Assembly (NCBI GenBank): GCA_013322215.1
Contig: JAAMEZ010000021.1
Coordinates: 62,001-126,000, forward strand
Length of the DNA: 64,000 bases
Reading direction: 5' to 3'
Source: Martinezella rhizogenes
Lineage (GTDB): Bacteria; Pseudomonadota; Alphaproteobacteria; Rhizobiales; Rhizobiaceae
Part shown: one piece after another, positions 42,888-51,683 of the stretch
Numbering within the stretch: the stretch's first letter is position 1
Layout of the letters: the number at the start of each line of letters is the position of its first letter
Program-made: the position numbers and the translations under genes
The notes under the pieces: model-generated
What the model saw: the letters and a program-made list of their open reading frames with translations, nothing else
What the model was told of the DNA's origin: nothing
The model's database searches: none

Positions 42888-43774
42888 CAGTGTGCTCCCC
42901 TTCTTCTGGCGCGCATGTGGAGCGCATAGCGGAACGGTGCGACGGCCATGATGACCGAGAGCACGAGCACGGTGGCGCCGGCGCTCGCAAGTCCAAGGTT
43001 CTGGCGCTCGAACAGATTGTCCATGATGAATTTTGCCGGCACTTCGGTCGAATAGCCGGGGCCGCCCCCGGTCTGCGCGACGATGAGGTCGTAGGTCTTG
43101 ATCACGCCCATGGAGAGCAGCATGCCCGATGCGGCAAGCGCCGGCCCAAGCTGCGGCAGGATGATCGAGACATAGATGCGCCAGACCGGAATGCCGTCGA
43201 TCTGCGCCGCCTTCCATTGCTCCTCGCCGATCCCGCGCATGCCTGACAATGCGATGACCATGACGAGGCCAGCACCCTGCCAGACGCCGGCAAAGACGAC
43301 CGTGTAAATCGCCATATCGCGGTTGACGATCCAGTCGAAGACGAAGCTCTGCCAGCCGAGTGCCCTGACCGTCGCCTGGATGCCGAAGGTCGGATTCAGC
43401 ATCCACTGCCAGATGAGGCCTGTCACCACGAAGGACATGGCGTAGGGATAGAGGAAGATGGTGCGGAACATGCTTTCGAAGCGGACCTTGCGATCAAGGG
43501 CTGCGGCGAGCACGAAGCCGAGGGCGAGGCAACCGGCAACATAGAGAACGCCGAAGATCAGCACATTCTCCAGTGATGCGAGCCAGCGCGAGTTTTTAAA
43601 CAGCTTGGCGTATTGCGCGAAACCGACATAGTTGGACGATGGGAAGATGGTCGAATCCGTGAAGGATAGGCGCACCGACCAGACCATGGTGCCAATATAG
43701 ACGAAGATCGCGGCAATCCAGGTCGGCAGCAGGGCAAAGGTCGCAGCAAGGGAGCGTCCGCGCTTGGCTTGCAT
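42887..43774 (-). CDS. Sugar ABC transporter permease (MalF type)
   Basis: A 295-aa permease with six predicted helices. The EAA loop is EEQWKAAQIDGIPVWRIYVS. The first helix (FALLPTWIAAIFVYIGTMVW) and WSVRLSFTDSTIFPSSNYVGF are typical of MalF/UgpA-like partners without the long periplasmic loop. The ATG at 43774 is chosen; a TTG at 43780 is also in frame. A 71-bp gap separates it from the binding-protein gene. Confidence 0.94.
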   Translation of the reverse strand: MQAKRGRSLAATFALLPTWIAAIFVYIGTMVWSVRLSFTDSTIFPSSNYVGFAQYAKLFKNSRWLASLENVLIFGVLYVAGCLALGFVLAAALDRKVRFESMFRTIFLYPYAMSFVVTGLIWQWMLNPTFGIQATVRALGWQSFVFDWIVNRDMAIYTVVFAGVWQGAGLVMVIALSGMRGIGEEQWKAAQIDGIPVWRIYVSIILPQLGPALAASGMLLSMGVIKTYDLIVAQTGGGPGYSTEVPAKFIMDNLFERQNLGLASAGATVLVLSVIMAVAPFRYALHMRARRRGAH

Positions 43775-43845
43775 CAGCAAACTTTCTCGAAAAAATGGGC
43801 GGAGCCGATCGACAAGGGGTCCCGACGATCGGCTCGCTGGAAGGC

Positions 43846-45078
43846 CTATTCGAAGATCGCGAAGAACTTCTCCGCACCGGAGGCGCTATCCTCGGATGGA
43901 TTGCTCCAGAATTCATCGACAAAGTCGTTGAGTGCGCCCGCCTGTTGCGGCGAGAGGATGAGCGCCTGATCCGGAACGATCTTGCCGGCGCTCATCAGTT
44001 CCAGACCCTTTTGCGCGCAGACATCGAGCTTCGTCTTGTCAACATCGGTTCGCATCGGCACGGAGCCCTTCTTCAGCGAGAACTCGACCTGTACGGTCGG
44101 GTCCATGGCGACCTCCGCAAGCAGGGTCTGGCCTTTTTGTGCCGCCGCGTCGGCGATCTTCGGGAATGAGAAGGAATCGGCGACATAGACCATTCCCGGC
44201 GATTGCGGCACAAGCATGCAGCCGTAATCCTTGCCCAGCTCCTTGCCGGCGGCAACGAATTCGCCCTTGGCCCAGTCGCCCATGAATTGCACGCCGGCCT
44301 TGCCGGTGATGACCATGGCGGTCGCGTCGTTCCAGTTGCGGCCGGCCGCCCCCTCATCGACATAGGCGCGCAGCTTGCCGAGGATATCCAGCGTCTTCTT
44401 CACGCCTTCCGTCGATGCGTCACCCTTGTCCTTGTCGACATAGATCTTGAGGAAGCCATCAATGCCGACCTGGGTCAGCAGGATCATGTTGAAGACCTTG
44501 GACTCCTGCCAGGATTGGCCGCCCCAGGCGACCGGCTGAATGCCGGCGGCTTTCAGTTTGTCGAGCGCTGAGAAGAATTCATCCCAGCTCTTCGGCTCAT
44601 CGCTGACGCCGGCCTTGGCGAAGGCATCCTTGGAATAGAATACCCAGCTTTCGCCATGAGCATCGCTCGGCGAGAGATAGACCTTGCCGTTATAGGAAAT
44701 GAGATCGTAGATCGATTTCGGCAGGACATCGGCCCACTTGCCGGCCTTCGCCACATCGTCGATCGAACTCATGAGCCCTTGATTGACGAAATCGGTGTTG
44801 GCAAGGCCGATCACGGCCTGTTTGGCAGCCGGCGGATCGCCGGCGACCAGACGGTTCTGGAAGGCGGCGTCGGCCGCACCGAAACCGGCGATGGAGGAAT
44901 CCTTCCACACGCCGCCGCGCTTCTCGAACTCCTGTTTGATGACGCCGAGGGCTGCGGCTTCGCTGCCGGATGTCCAGGACGTGATCACCTCGGCCTGCGG
45001 CTTGTCTTCGGCATGGGCAGGCAGGGAAGCCGTAACGAGAGCGGCTCCCATCAATAGCATTTTCATTATGTCTTTCAT
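43846..45078 (-). CDS. Sugar ABC transporter substrate-binding protein (cluster B type)
   Basis: A 410-aa periplasmic binding protein with a Sec signal (KMLLMGAALVTASLPAHAED). The mature start VITSWTSGSEAAALGVIKQEFEKRG resembles family-1 binding proteins of the glucose/mannose group. Aromatic residues likely to stack on sugar are in VYLSPSDAHGESWVFYSK and PVAWGGQSWQES. GAGGTGG precedes the ATG at 45078. The sugar is not known. Confidence 0.93.
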   Translation of the reverse strand: MKDIMKMLLMGAALVTASLPAHAEDKPQAEVITSWTSGSEAAALGVIKQEFEKRGGVWKDSSIAGFGAADAAFQNRLVAGDPPAAKQAVIGLANTDFVNQGLMSSIDDVAKAGKWADVLPKSIYDLISYNGKVYLSPSDAHGESWVFYSKDAFAKAGVSDEPKSWDEFFSALDKLKAAGIQPVAWGGQSWQESKVFNMILLTQVGIDGFLKIYVDKDKGDASTEGVKKTLDILGKLRAYVDEGAAGRNWNDATAMVITGKAGVQFMGDWAKGEFVAAGKELGKDYGCMLVPQSPGMVYVADSFSFPKIADAAAQKGQTLLAEVAMDPTVQVEFSLKKGSVPMRTDVDKTKLDVCAQKGLELMSAGKIVPDQALILSPQQAGALNDFVDEFWSNPSEDSASGAEKFFAIFE

Positions 45079-45137
45079 TGTTCCACCTCTTCAGGAAAGC
45101 CCTCTTGGCGGGGCTATTCGTCTTCGGATTGTTGGTA

Positions 45138-46091
45138 TCAGCGATAAATCGGCAAAAGCGCCTGTCTGACGAGCGTCAGCCCGTTGGCGATATCGCCAAC
45201 CGGATCGGGCGCGGCGTCGAGCTCGAGAATGGCCCAGCCTTCATAGCCGCGGTCACGCAGTAGCCTGGCCCAGCCCGGCCAGTCGACCCGGCCGAGGCCG
45301 AAGCCGCAGAAATAGGGGCGATGGCGATCATGGATATGCTTGTCGATTACCGTATCAGCCGGCATGGGGCCGAGCGCATCCTTCCAGTGGGCGATGATGA
45401 CGCGCTCGTGGTGACGGTCGACAAGCTGCAGCGGATCGGAGCCGGCAACGATGATATGCGCCGTGTCCGGGCACATATGCACGTAGGCGGGATCGGTCAG
45501 CAGCATCAGCAGATCGACATCGCGCGCTGCCGCGAAGATCGAATGCGCTTCGGTATGGAGAGCGAGGCGCACGCCCTTGGTGTAGAGAGCGGCACCGAGG
45601 CGATTGAGGAAATCGGCAATCTTGCGTGCCTGCTCGAAATCGAAGAACCGCGTCGGCCGAGCGCCGAGCGTCTGGCGAAGCGGCGCGCCGATGACCATGA
45701 TATCGCTGCCGCAGGCTTTGAGAAATTCGGCGTATTTCTCCGCCTTGTCGATAATGGCGGCCTGGGCGGATGCCTCGGTGAAATCGCCGGCGGCCTCGAG
45801 TTCGGCGAAGAAGCCGCTCGCCAGCGTCAGCCCGCGTCTGGAAAGTTCATCGGCAAACTTCTCGACCGAACCATATGTCTTCGTCGCATCCTGCCAGTTG
45901 AAGGGCGAGAAGGTGAGCTCCACGCCGGTGACCCCGGAGGCTTGCACGGCATCGAGTATCTTGTCCCAGAAGGCACGAGGCTCGCTGCGCGATAGCGCGA
46001 TAATGCCGTCATAATCCTCTACGCCCCAAAATCCGGGGTGGAAAAAGGTGACAAGATCGACACCAAAGCGCAGTCGTTCCGTAGAGGTCAT
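45138..46091 (-). CDS. TIM-barrel sugar isomerase/epimerase (xylose-isomerase-like)
   Basis: A 317-aa AP-endonuclease-2/xylose-isomerase-like barrel. Metal-ligand candidates are E in GVELTFSPFNWQD and ALHTEAHSIF, D in HMCPDTAHIIVAGSDP, H in IIAHWKDAL and E in GWAILELDAAPDP. Such enzymes act on keto sugars, inosose or 3-keto-glycosides. It is the first gene of the LacI-controlled operon and is paired with a GMC oxidoreductase at the other end. That suggests an oxidise-then-isomerise or cleave pathway. The exact reaction is unknown. Confidence 0.85.
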   Translation of the reverse strand: MTSTERLRFGVDLVTFFHPGFWGVEDYDGIIALSRSEPRAFWDKILDAVQASGVTGVELTFSPFNWQDATKTYGSVEKFADELSRRGLTLASGFFAELEAAGDFTEASAQAAIIDKAEKYAEFLKACGSDIMVIGAPLRQTLGARPTRFFDFEQARKIADFLNRLGAALYTKGVRLALHTEAHSIFAAARDVDLLMLLTDPAYVHMCPDTAHIIVAGSDPLQLVDRHHERVIIAHWKDALGPMPADTVIDKHIHDRHRPYFCGFGLGRVDWPGWARLLRDRGYEGWAILELDAAPDPVGDIANGLTLVRQALLPIYR

Positions 46092-46180
46092 GAGACTATC
46101 CGTTCCTAAGGCATGGATGATCGATCGCGGAACCATGTGCCACGGCAAATAATCCATAATGATTTCAATGCACTGTAATT

Positions 46181-46194
46181 GGCAAACGTTTGCC
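46181..46194. promoter_or_regulatory. LacI-family operator 1
   Basis: GGCAAACGTTTGCC is a perfect 14-bp palindrome with the central CG typical of LacI/GalR-type operators. It lies about 90 bp upstream of the isomerase gene and 59 bp centre-to-centre from operator 2. Confidence 0.85.
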
Positions 46195-46202
46195 GTGCCT
46201 GA

Positions 46203-46230
46203 ATAGTAGACAAGTCGTTTTTATATGCAA
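46203..46230 (-). promoter_or_regulatory. Probable promoter of the sugar operon, between two operators
   Basis: On the minus strand TTGCAT (46225-46230) and TACTAT (46203-46208) are 16 bases apart, each matching four of six consensus positions. The pair sits exactly between the two LacI operators. Confidence 0.45.
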
Positions 46231-46239
46231 GCGATTTTT

Positions 46240-46253
46240 GGCAAACGTTTGCT
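46240..46253. promoter_or_regulatory. LacI-family operator 2
   Basis: GGCAAACGTTTGCT matches operator 1 in 13 of 14 positions. It lies 59 bp upstream of the preferred LacI start codon and upstream of the -35 element of the divergent operon promoter. Two operators with the promoter between them suggest repression by looping and autoregulation. Confidence 0.85.
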
Positions 46254-46311
46254 AAACGGCTGGGATTGCCGTAGCATCCCGCACCGCAGGCATTGGGAAG
46301 GACGCCAAAAA

Positions 46312-47388
46312 GTGAAGATTAACAAGGATCTGCCGGCAGAAGAGCATTCCGGCCCTCTGATGGCGGATGTCGCTCGGCTGGCAGGCGTCGCGATCTCTAC
46401 GGTGAGCCGGGCACTGGCCAATCCCGGTCGCGTGAACGAGAAGACGCGTGCCAAGATCGATGCCGCCGCCAAGCAGCTCGGCTATACGCCCAATGCCATG
46501 GCGAGAGGGCTCCGTGTCGGCAAGTCCAATGTCGTCATGATCATTCTGCCGGGCTCGCTCTATTACGGTGTCTCGCAGGTCATTCCCCTGGTCCTGCAGG
46601 GGATAAACCGGTCGTTGAGCCAGAATGGCTACCATCTGATGATTGCCAACCTCGATCGTGACGAGGCTTCCGAACGTCATATCCTCGATCTGGCTTTCGG
46701 TGGCACTGTGCGCGGTGCCATCATTCTTTCCTCGGATCTACCGGTCGATGGCGGCCGGTCACTCAAGGATTCGGCCCTGCCGATCGTCTCTCTCTTGTTC
46801 GATATGAGCCACGCGGCCCTGCCGAGTGTCGTGACGAATGACCGGCAGGCCGTTCGGAATGCCACGGCCGAGTTGGTTGCGCTAGGCCACCGGCATTTCC
46901 TTTATCTTGCCGGTCCGCAGGGTAACTATCACGACAATGAACGCTATCTTGGTGCGGTTGAAGCGCTTGCCGCTGCGGGGCTGCCGGAGACGGCCATCGT
47001 CAGGTCCGGCGGCAGCCTCGACTATCAGCATGGTTTTCAGATCGGCGTTGCCGCGGCGATTGAATTCGCCAATCTCCCGTCAAGGCCGACGGCCGTCATT
47101 GCCACCAGTGATGACATGGCAATTTCCTTTATGAGCTGCGTTCAGCGGATGGGTTGGAAAATTCCGACAGATCTCTCCATCGTATCCTTCGACGGCGCTC
47201 CGGTGTGCGAATATTCGCTGCCGCCGCTGTCGACCATCGAGCAGCCGGTCGAGGAAATGGGGCAGATGGCTGTGAACTTGCTGATGGAACGGATCGATGC
47301 GCCGGATAAGGCGACGGCCCTGCGTCATGTCATCGAAAGCAAGCTCATTCGGCGCGAAAGCTTCGGTCCGGCACCGTCAAATGTTTAG
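46312..47388 (+). CDS. LacI-family transcriptional repressor
   Basis: A 358-aa repressor. The N-terminal HTH and hinge read PLMADVARLAGVAISTVSRAL, ANPGRVNEKTRAKIDAAAKQ, LGYTPNAMARGLRVG. The periplasmic-binding-like sugar-sensing domain follows (PTAVIATSDDMAISFMSCVQ, DLSIVSFDGAPVCEYSLPPL, TIEQPVEEMG). The GTG at 46312 with GGAAGG upstream gives the expected N-terminus; the frame stays open back to an ATG at 46225. It is divergent from the sugar operon, with two matching operators between them. The 3' end overlaps the convergent AraC gene. Confidence 0.93.
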   Translation: MKINKDLPAEEHSGPLMADVARLAGVAISTVSRALANPGRVNEKTRAKIDAAAKQLGYTPNAMARGLRVGKSNVVMIILPGSLYYGVSQVIPLVLQGINRSLSQNGYHLMIANLDRDEASERHILDLAFGGTVRGAIILSSDLPVDGGRSLKDSALPIVSLLFDMSHAALPSVVTNDRQAVRNATAELVALGHRHFLYLAGPQGNYHDNERYLGAVEALAAAGLPETAIVRSGGSLDYQHGFQIGVAAAIEFANLPSRPTAVIATSDDMAISFMSCVQRMGWKIPTDLSIVSFDGAPVCEYSLPPLSTIEQPVEEMGQMAVNLLMERIDAPDKATALRHVIESKLIRRESFGPAPSNV

Positions 47389-48279
47389 GGACGGCGTCGC
47401 ATCGCTCTCATCGGTGCTGCCATCCCGTATGAGCGACGAACGGAACAGTCTCGGCGTCGTTCCCGTCCGCCGCTTGAAGATGTCGTAGAACCGGCTGGCG
47501 GAGCCGAAGCCGCAATCATAAGCGATCTGCAGGATCGGGCTGTTGGTTTCGGCGAGCTGCTGCATCGCCCGGGCCAGGCGATAACGCGTCAGATATTCGT
47601 TGACCGGGATGCCCAATACGCTGCGGAAGATCTTGTTGGCCGTGCTTGGATGGATGCCGGCGAGCCCCGCCAGCATCGGCAGGCTTGCCGGTTCGGAATA
47701 GTGGACATGGATCAGGCCGGTCAATGTTTCGGCGCGCTGCACGGCAATGCTGACGGCCCCTGTCGAGCGCTGCCGAACGAGGTCATGATTGTCGTCGGGA
47801 GCATCGAGAGCGAAACGCCGTATTCTGAGCTTGACTTCGTCGAGGATCAACTGCTGCCGAACCATGTCGCCATGCTCCCAGTCGGCCACCCATTGTGGCA
47901 GGAGCACGGCGTCGGCGGAGTAGGGGCGGGTGTCGGTCGAAAATCGTCCCTGCATGATCGCCTGCCGCGCGCTGCGCTCGATCGGCAAACTCAGGAAATC
48001 GACGAGCGGAAGATAGATGCATATGAGCGGAGCATCCGGAGTGACCGCAATCGTCCTGTGCGGAATGGCGGCCCAGAACAGCACCAGCCGCCCCGCCTCA
48101 ACCTGTTCCTGCCTTCCGTTGAACATATAGGTCATCTGCCCCTCCACAAGGAAGTTCAGCTCGACGTGGTCGTGCCAATGCGCAGCGCTCATGGCATCGG
48201 CGATGTGACGCTCGATCAGAAAGCCGCCAGCGGATGTGATGAGAGCTTCACGCTCGACGAAATTGCTAGGCTTCGGCAT
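47377..48279 (-). CDS. AraC-family regulator (MelR/RhaS-like) of the GH4 gene
   Basis: A 300-aa regulator. The N-terminal cupin has AMSAAHWHDHVELNFLVEG and WAAIPHRTIA, a sugar-sensing pattern. The C-terminal HTH pair is ASLPMLAGLAGIHPSTANKI and SPILQIAYDCGFGSASRFYD, followed by RRTGTTPRLFR. The ATG at 48279 is preferred over the in-frame one at 48354. It is divergent from the GH4 glycosidase gene, which it probably activates in response to an alpha-galactoside or related sugar. Confidence 0.9.
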   Translation of the reverse strand: MPKPSNFVEREALITSAGGFLIERHIADAMSAAHWHDHVELNFLVEGQMTYMFNGRQEQVEAGRLVLFWAAIPHRTIAVTPDAPLICIYLPLVDFLSLPIERSARQAIMQGRFSTDTRPYSADAVLLPQWVADWEHGDMVRQQLILDEVKLRIRRFALDAPDDNHDLVRQRSTGAVSIAVQRAETLTGLIHVHYSEPASLPMLAGLAGIHPSTANKIFRSVLGIPVNEYLTRYRLARAMQQLAETNSPILQIAYDCGFGSASRFYDIFKRRTGTTPRLFRSSLIRDGSTDESDATPSLNI

Positions 48280-48340
48280 GGAGGTCTGCCTGTGGCGCGA
48301 ATCCGGGAATAACTTTGCTATTATTGGGAAGAAATCCTGA

Positions 48341-48365
48341 TTTGAAAGAGGCATTGAGGTTCAAA
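48341..48365. promoter_or_regulatory. Inverted repeat upstream of the GH4 gene
   Basis: TTTGAA (48341-48346) and TTCAAA (48360-48365) are perfect inverted arms with a 13-base spacer, 25-50 bp upstream of the GH4 start. It is a candidate site for the AraC regulator or a leader hairpin; not confirmed. Confidence 0.25.
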
Positions 48366-48389
48366 GCTATTCGATGCGGAGATCCCTTC

Positions 48390-49706
48390 ATGCCAAAGAT
48401 CTGCCTGATCGGTGCCGGCAGCACCGTCTTTGCCCAGAATATTCTGGGTGACGTTCTCTCAAGTCGGAGCGGAAGCGACTATGTCATCAGTCTTTTCGAC
48501 ATCGATCCGGAGCGTTTGAAGACATCCGAGATCGTTGCGCGGCGCATCTGCGAGACGCTTCGGCTTGACAAGGTTCAGGTCGAGGCGACGCTTGATCGCC
48601 GGCAGGCGCTGCAAGGTTCGGATTTCGTCATTTTGATGATGCAGGTCGGCGGCTACAAGCCTGCCACGGTGACCGATTTCGAGATCCCGAAACGGCATGG
48701 CCTCCGGCAGACCATTGCCGATACCCTCGGGATCGGCGGCATTTTCCGTGGGCTCCGCACCATCCCCGTTCTCGAAGCTATCTGCCGCGACATGGAGGAA
48801 GTCTGCCCCGACGCTTTGCTGATGCAATACGTCAACCCGATGGCGATCAATTGCTGGGCAATCAAGGAGATTGCCCCCAGCATCCGCACCGTGGGGCTTT
48901 GCCACAGTGTACAGCACACGGCCGCCCATCTTGCCGATTGCCTCGGCGAGGATATCGCCGATATCAACTATCTCTCGGCCGGCATCAACCATGTCGCCTT
49001 CTTCCTCAAATATGAAAAGCTGCGGGCCGATGGCAGCCGCGAGGATCTCTATCCGCGCCTGCGCGCCCTGGCCGAGGAAGGGCGCATTCCCTCTGACGAT
49101 CGGGTCCGTTTCGACGTTTTGAAACGGCTCGGCCACTTCGTCACGGAATCGAGTGAGCATTTTTCGGAATATACATCCTGGTACATCAAGGAAGGCCGTA
49201 ACGATCTGATCGAGCGGCTCAACATTCCACTCGATGAATACATCCGCCGTTGCGAGGTCCAGATCGCCGAATGGCATGAACTGCGGCGCGACCTTGAAGG
49301 GGGCAAGCCGATCGATGTCTGCCGTAGCAACGAATATGCCGCCGGTATCATTCATGCCGCAGTCACCGGCCAACCGGCGCTCATCTATGGAAATGTCCCG
49401 AACGATGGGCTCATCCAGAATCTGCCTGACGAGTGCATCGTCGAGGTGCCGTGCCATGTCGATCACAATGGCATTCAGCCGATCCGCATCGGACGGATAC
49501 CCTCACAGCTCGCGGCCGTCATGCGGCTTAGCGTTTCCGTGCAGGAGCTGACGGTCGAGGCGGCGCTGACGAAGAAACGGGATCGCATCTATCAGGCTGC
49601 CCTGCTTGATCCTCATACGTCGGCGGAGCTGTCGCCCGATCAAATCTGGAAGCTGGTGGATGACATGATCGAGCAGCACGGCAGTCTTTTGCCCGCTTAT
49701 CATTAG
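48390..49706 (+). CDS. melA: Glycoside hydrolase family 4 (alpha-galactosidase MelA-like)
   Basis: A 438-aa NAD+- and Mn2+-dependent glycosidase. The NAD-binding start is KICLIGAGSTVFAQNIL. The metal ligands are Cys in GLCHSVQHT and His in SAGINHVAFF. GH4 enzymes oxidise C3 transiently, eliminate the aglycone, and reduce back. The CHSVQ motif is that of MelA-type alpha-galactosidases, so alpha-galactosidase is preferred over alpha-glucosidase or galacturonidase. The ATG at 48390 follows CGGAG. No dedicated transporter lies next to it; the flanking sugar ABC systems may import its substrate. Confidence 0.85.
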   Translation: MPKICLIGAGSTVFAQNILGDVLSSRSGSDYVISLFDIDPERLKTSEIVARRICETLRLDKVQVEATLDRRQALQGSDFVILMMQVGGYKPATVTDFEIPKRHGLRQTIADTLGIGGIFRGLRTIPVLEAICRDMEEVCPDALLMQYVNPMAINCWAIKEIAPSIRTVGLCHSVQHTAAHLADCLGEDIADINYLSAGINHVAFFLKYEKLRADGSREDLYPRLRALAEEGRIPSDDRVRFDVLKRLGHFVTESSEHFSEYTSWYIKEGRNDLIERLNIPLDEYIRRCEVQIAEWHELRRDLEGGKPIDVCRSNEYAAGIIHAAVTGQPALIYGNVPNDGLIQNLPDECIVEVPCHVDHNGIQPIRIGRIPSQLAAVMRLSVSVQELTVEAALTKKRDRIYQAALLDPHTSAELSPDQIWKLVDDMIEQHGSLLPAYH

Positions 49707-49802
49707 GCTCACCGCTTCCTGACTGACGGCAGTGCACGAGTGCGGCCTCTTCGAGAGCGGAGGCTGTGCGCTCGCGTCCATGGTTCGATGCGATCATGAA
49801 TT

Positions 49803-49840
49803 AGATCAAAAAACATCAGAATTATGATTGACATTGATCT
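49803..49840. promoter_or_regulatory. Candidate DeoR promoter/operator region
   Basis: AGATCA (49803-49808) and TGATCT (49835-49840) are inverted arms around a TATGAT at 49823-49828. DeoR-type repressors often act at such spaced sites in their own promoters. No clear -35 was found. Confidence 0.3.
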
Positions 49841-49869
49841 TATTGGATGGAAGTCTGAGCGAAATAGAA

Positions 49870-50688
49870 ATGATTGTGGAAGAGGGACTTTCGTTGAGCC
49901 AGGCCGGAGGAGTGAAAGTCGATCGTCTCGATGCTATTCGTAGCCATCTGTACGCGAACGGATTTTCGACCATTCAGGCGCTCGCGGACGCCATCGGCGC
50001 TTCCTTGGCAACGGTGCGCAGGGATTTGCAGGTCCTCGAACAAGAAGGCGCCATCGACCGCGTGCATGGCGGCGCCCGGATCGCCGAGGGCTCCTCGGTG
50101 GAGCTTGCCTTTCAGGAACGGGCCAAGCGGCATCTGTCGGCCAAACGCGCAATCGCAACGGCAGCCTACGATTTGCTGACCCCGCGCACTGCCATCTTCC
50201 TCGATGCCGGTACAACGGTGTTGCAGCTTGCGCGTCTTATCCGCCTGAACCCGATACCGCTTCGCATCTTCACCAATGGCCTGACGGTGGCGCAGGAATT
50301 CCTCAATATCCCCAATCTGGAGGTCGTCCTGCTCGGCGGACAGCTTCGCAGCGAAAACGCTTCGCTTGTCGGGCCACAGGCCGAAGCGATGCTCGAGAGC
50401 ATCTGGTTCGATCAGCTCTTCCTCGGCGCCAGCGCCATCAGCCCGGACGGCGCGATCTATAGCGTCGATAGCGCCGAAGCGAGCCTCAACAAATGCATGC
50501 TCAGCCGCTCGGCCCACCGCTTCGTGCTCGCCGATTCCTCGAAGTTCGGCACGATGACGACCTATAAGGTCGCCCCCTTAAGTGCTGCGAAGGTGATTAC
50601 GGATTCTGGTCTTTCCGCGCATTGGCGCAGTGAACTCGTCAACCTCGGCGTCGAGACGACGATTGCGGATCTCGGAGCGCCGAAATGA
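49870..50688 (+). CDS. DeoR-family repressor (AgaR/GlpR-like)
   Basis: A 272-aa regulator. The HTH is RLDAIRSHLYANGFSTIQAL, ADAIGASLATVRRDLQVLEQ with the family's RVHGGA turn. The sugar-phosphate sensor domain has FLDAGTTVLQLARLI, FTNGLTVAQEFLNIPNLEVV, LLGGQLRSENASLVGP and VLADSSKFG. Effectors are normally phosphorylated sugars. The ATG at 49870 is chosen with modest confidence; the frame extends back to a TTG at 49828. Its stop overlaps the kinase start (ATGA), so it heads the operon it probably represses. Confidence 0.9.
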   Translation: MIVEEGLSLSQAGGVKVDRLDAIRSHLYANGFSTIQALADAIGASLATVRRDLQVLEQEGAIDRVHGGARIAEGSSVELAFQERAKRHLSAKRAIATAAYDLLTPRTAIFLDAGTTVLQLARLIRLNPIPLRIFTNGLTVAQEFLNIPNLEVVLLGGQLRSENASLVGPQAEAMLESIWFDQLFLGASAISPDGAIYSVDSAEASLNKCMLSRSAHRFVLADSSKFGTMTTYKVAPLSAAKVITDSGLSAHWRSELVNLGVETTIADLGAPK

Positions 50689-51683
50689 GCGATGACCTGA
50701 TCCTCGGCATCGATGGCGGCGGCAGCAAGGTGCTGGTCGCGCTTGCGGACAGAGCCGGCAACGTGCTGCTTATGTCGCGTAGCGGCGGCATCAATCCGAT
50801 GGACAACCCGAACTGGCGTCGCGAACTGGATCTTGCCCTGGGTTCCTTCCTGGAACGGGAGCAACCGGCGGCCGTCGCCGCCGCGCTGCCGGCCTATGGC
50901 GAGGTAGCCCGCCTGTCGGAACAGCAGCGCGAGGCGATCGAGACCAGCTTCCCCAAGGCGAAACGGCATATTCTCAACGATGTCGATGCAGCTCATCTCG
51001 GCGCCTTTGCCGGAAAGCCCGGCATTCTCATCCTGTCGGGCACCGGCTCCATGGCCTGGGCGCGCAACGGCGCCGGCGTATCGGCGCGCGTGGGCGGCTG
51101 GGGCGACGTCATAGGCGACGAGGGCAGCAGCTATTGGATCGGGCGGGCCGCTCTCAGCCTCGTCAGCCAGAGTCTCGACGGGCGTGCAGGCCCGACCGCG
51201 CTGGCGAAGGCCATGTTCGAATTCCTGGGTCTCGACAGCATCGATCCGGTCAACGCGCTGGGAGGATGGGTGAGCGAACTCGAAAACCCACGCGCCGATA
51301 TCGCTGCCCTCTCGGTTCTCGTCGATCGCGTTGCTCGCGCCGGCGACGGAGCGGCAAAGCAGCTGATCGGCCAGGCGGCGTCCGAGCTCGCAAAGCATGT
51401 CGAAGCCATCGCGCCGCATTGCGAGGCGGCCGCCGACTGGACCTATGCCGGCGGAACATTTGCAAGCCGCGCCCTGCTTGCCGCACTCGAGCGGCGCATC
51501 GGACGTCCGGCCGTGAGCCCGAAGCTTCCCCCCATCGGCGGCGCTCTTTTGGCAGCCGCCCGCCTTCTCGACTGGCCGGTGAATGACGGCTGGATCACGC
51601 AAATCGCCGCAACGGCAAAGACCGCAGCGGTGCATTCAGGTGAAGCAGACCTCAATAACAAGGAAAGAAGGGAACATGCGTAA
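50685..51683 (+). CDS. BadF/BadG-family sugar kinase (N-acetylglucosamine/glucosamine kinase-like)
   Basis: A 332-aa ASKHA-fold kinase. The phosphate-1 motif is LILGIDGGGSKVLVALADRA, with HILNDVDAAHLGAFAG (catalytic Asp), ILILSGTGSMAWAR and GGWGDVIGDEGSSYWIGR. The family includes mammalian NAGK and bacterial glucosamine kinases. In this operon it would phosphorylate the imported sugar, most likely an amino sugar. It overlaps the DeoR stop by 4 bp and the binding-protein gene by 8 bp. Confidence 0.9.
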   Translation: MSDDLILGIDGGGSKVLVALADRAGNVLLMSRSGGINPMDNPNWRRELDLALGSFLEREQPAAVAAALPAYGEVARLSEQQREAIETSFPKAKRHILNDVDAAHLGAFAGKPGILILSGTGSMAWARNGAGVSARVGGWGDVIGDEGSSYWIGRAALSLVSQSLDGRAGPTALAKAMFEFLGLDSIDPVNALGGWVSELENPRADIAALSVLVDRVARAGDGAAKQLIGQAASELAKHVEAIAPHCEAAADWTYAGGTFASRALLAALERRIGRPAVSPKLPPIGGALLAAARLLDWPVNDGWITQIAATAKTAAVHSGEADLNNKERREHA

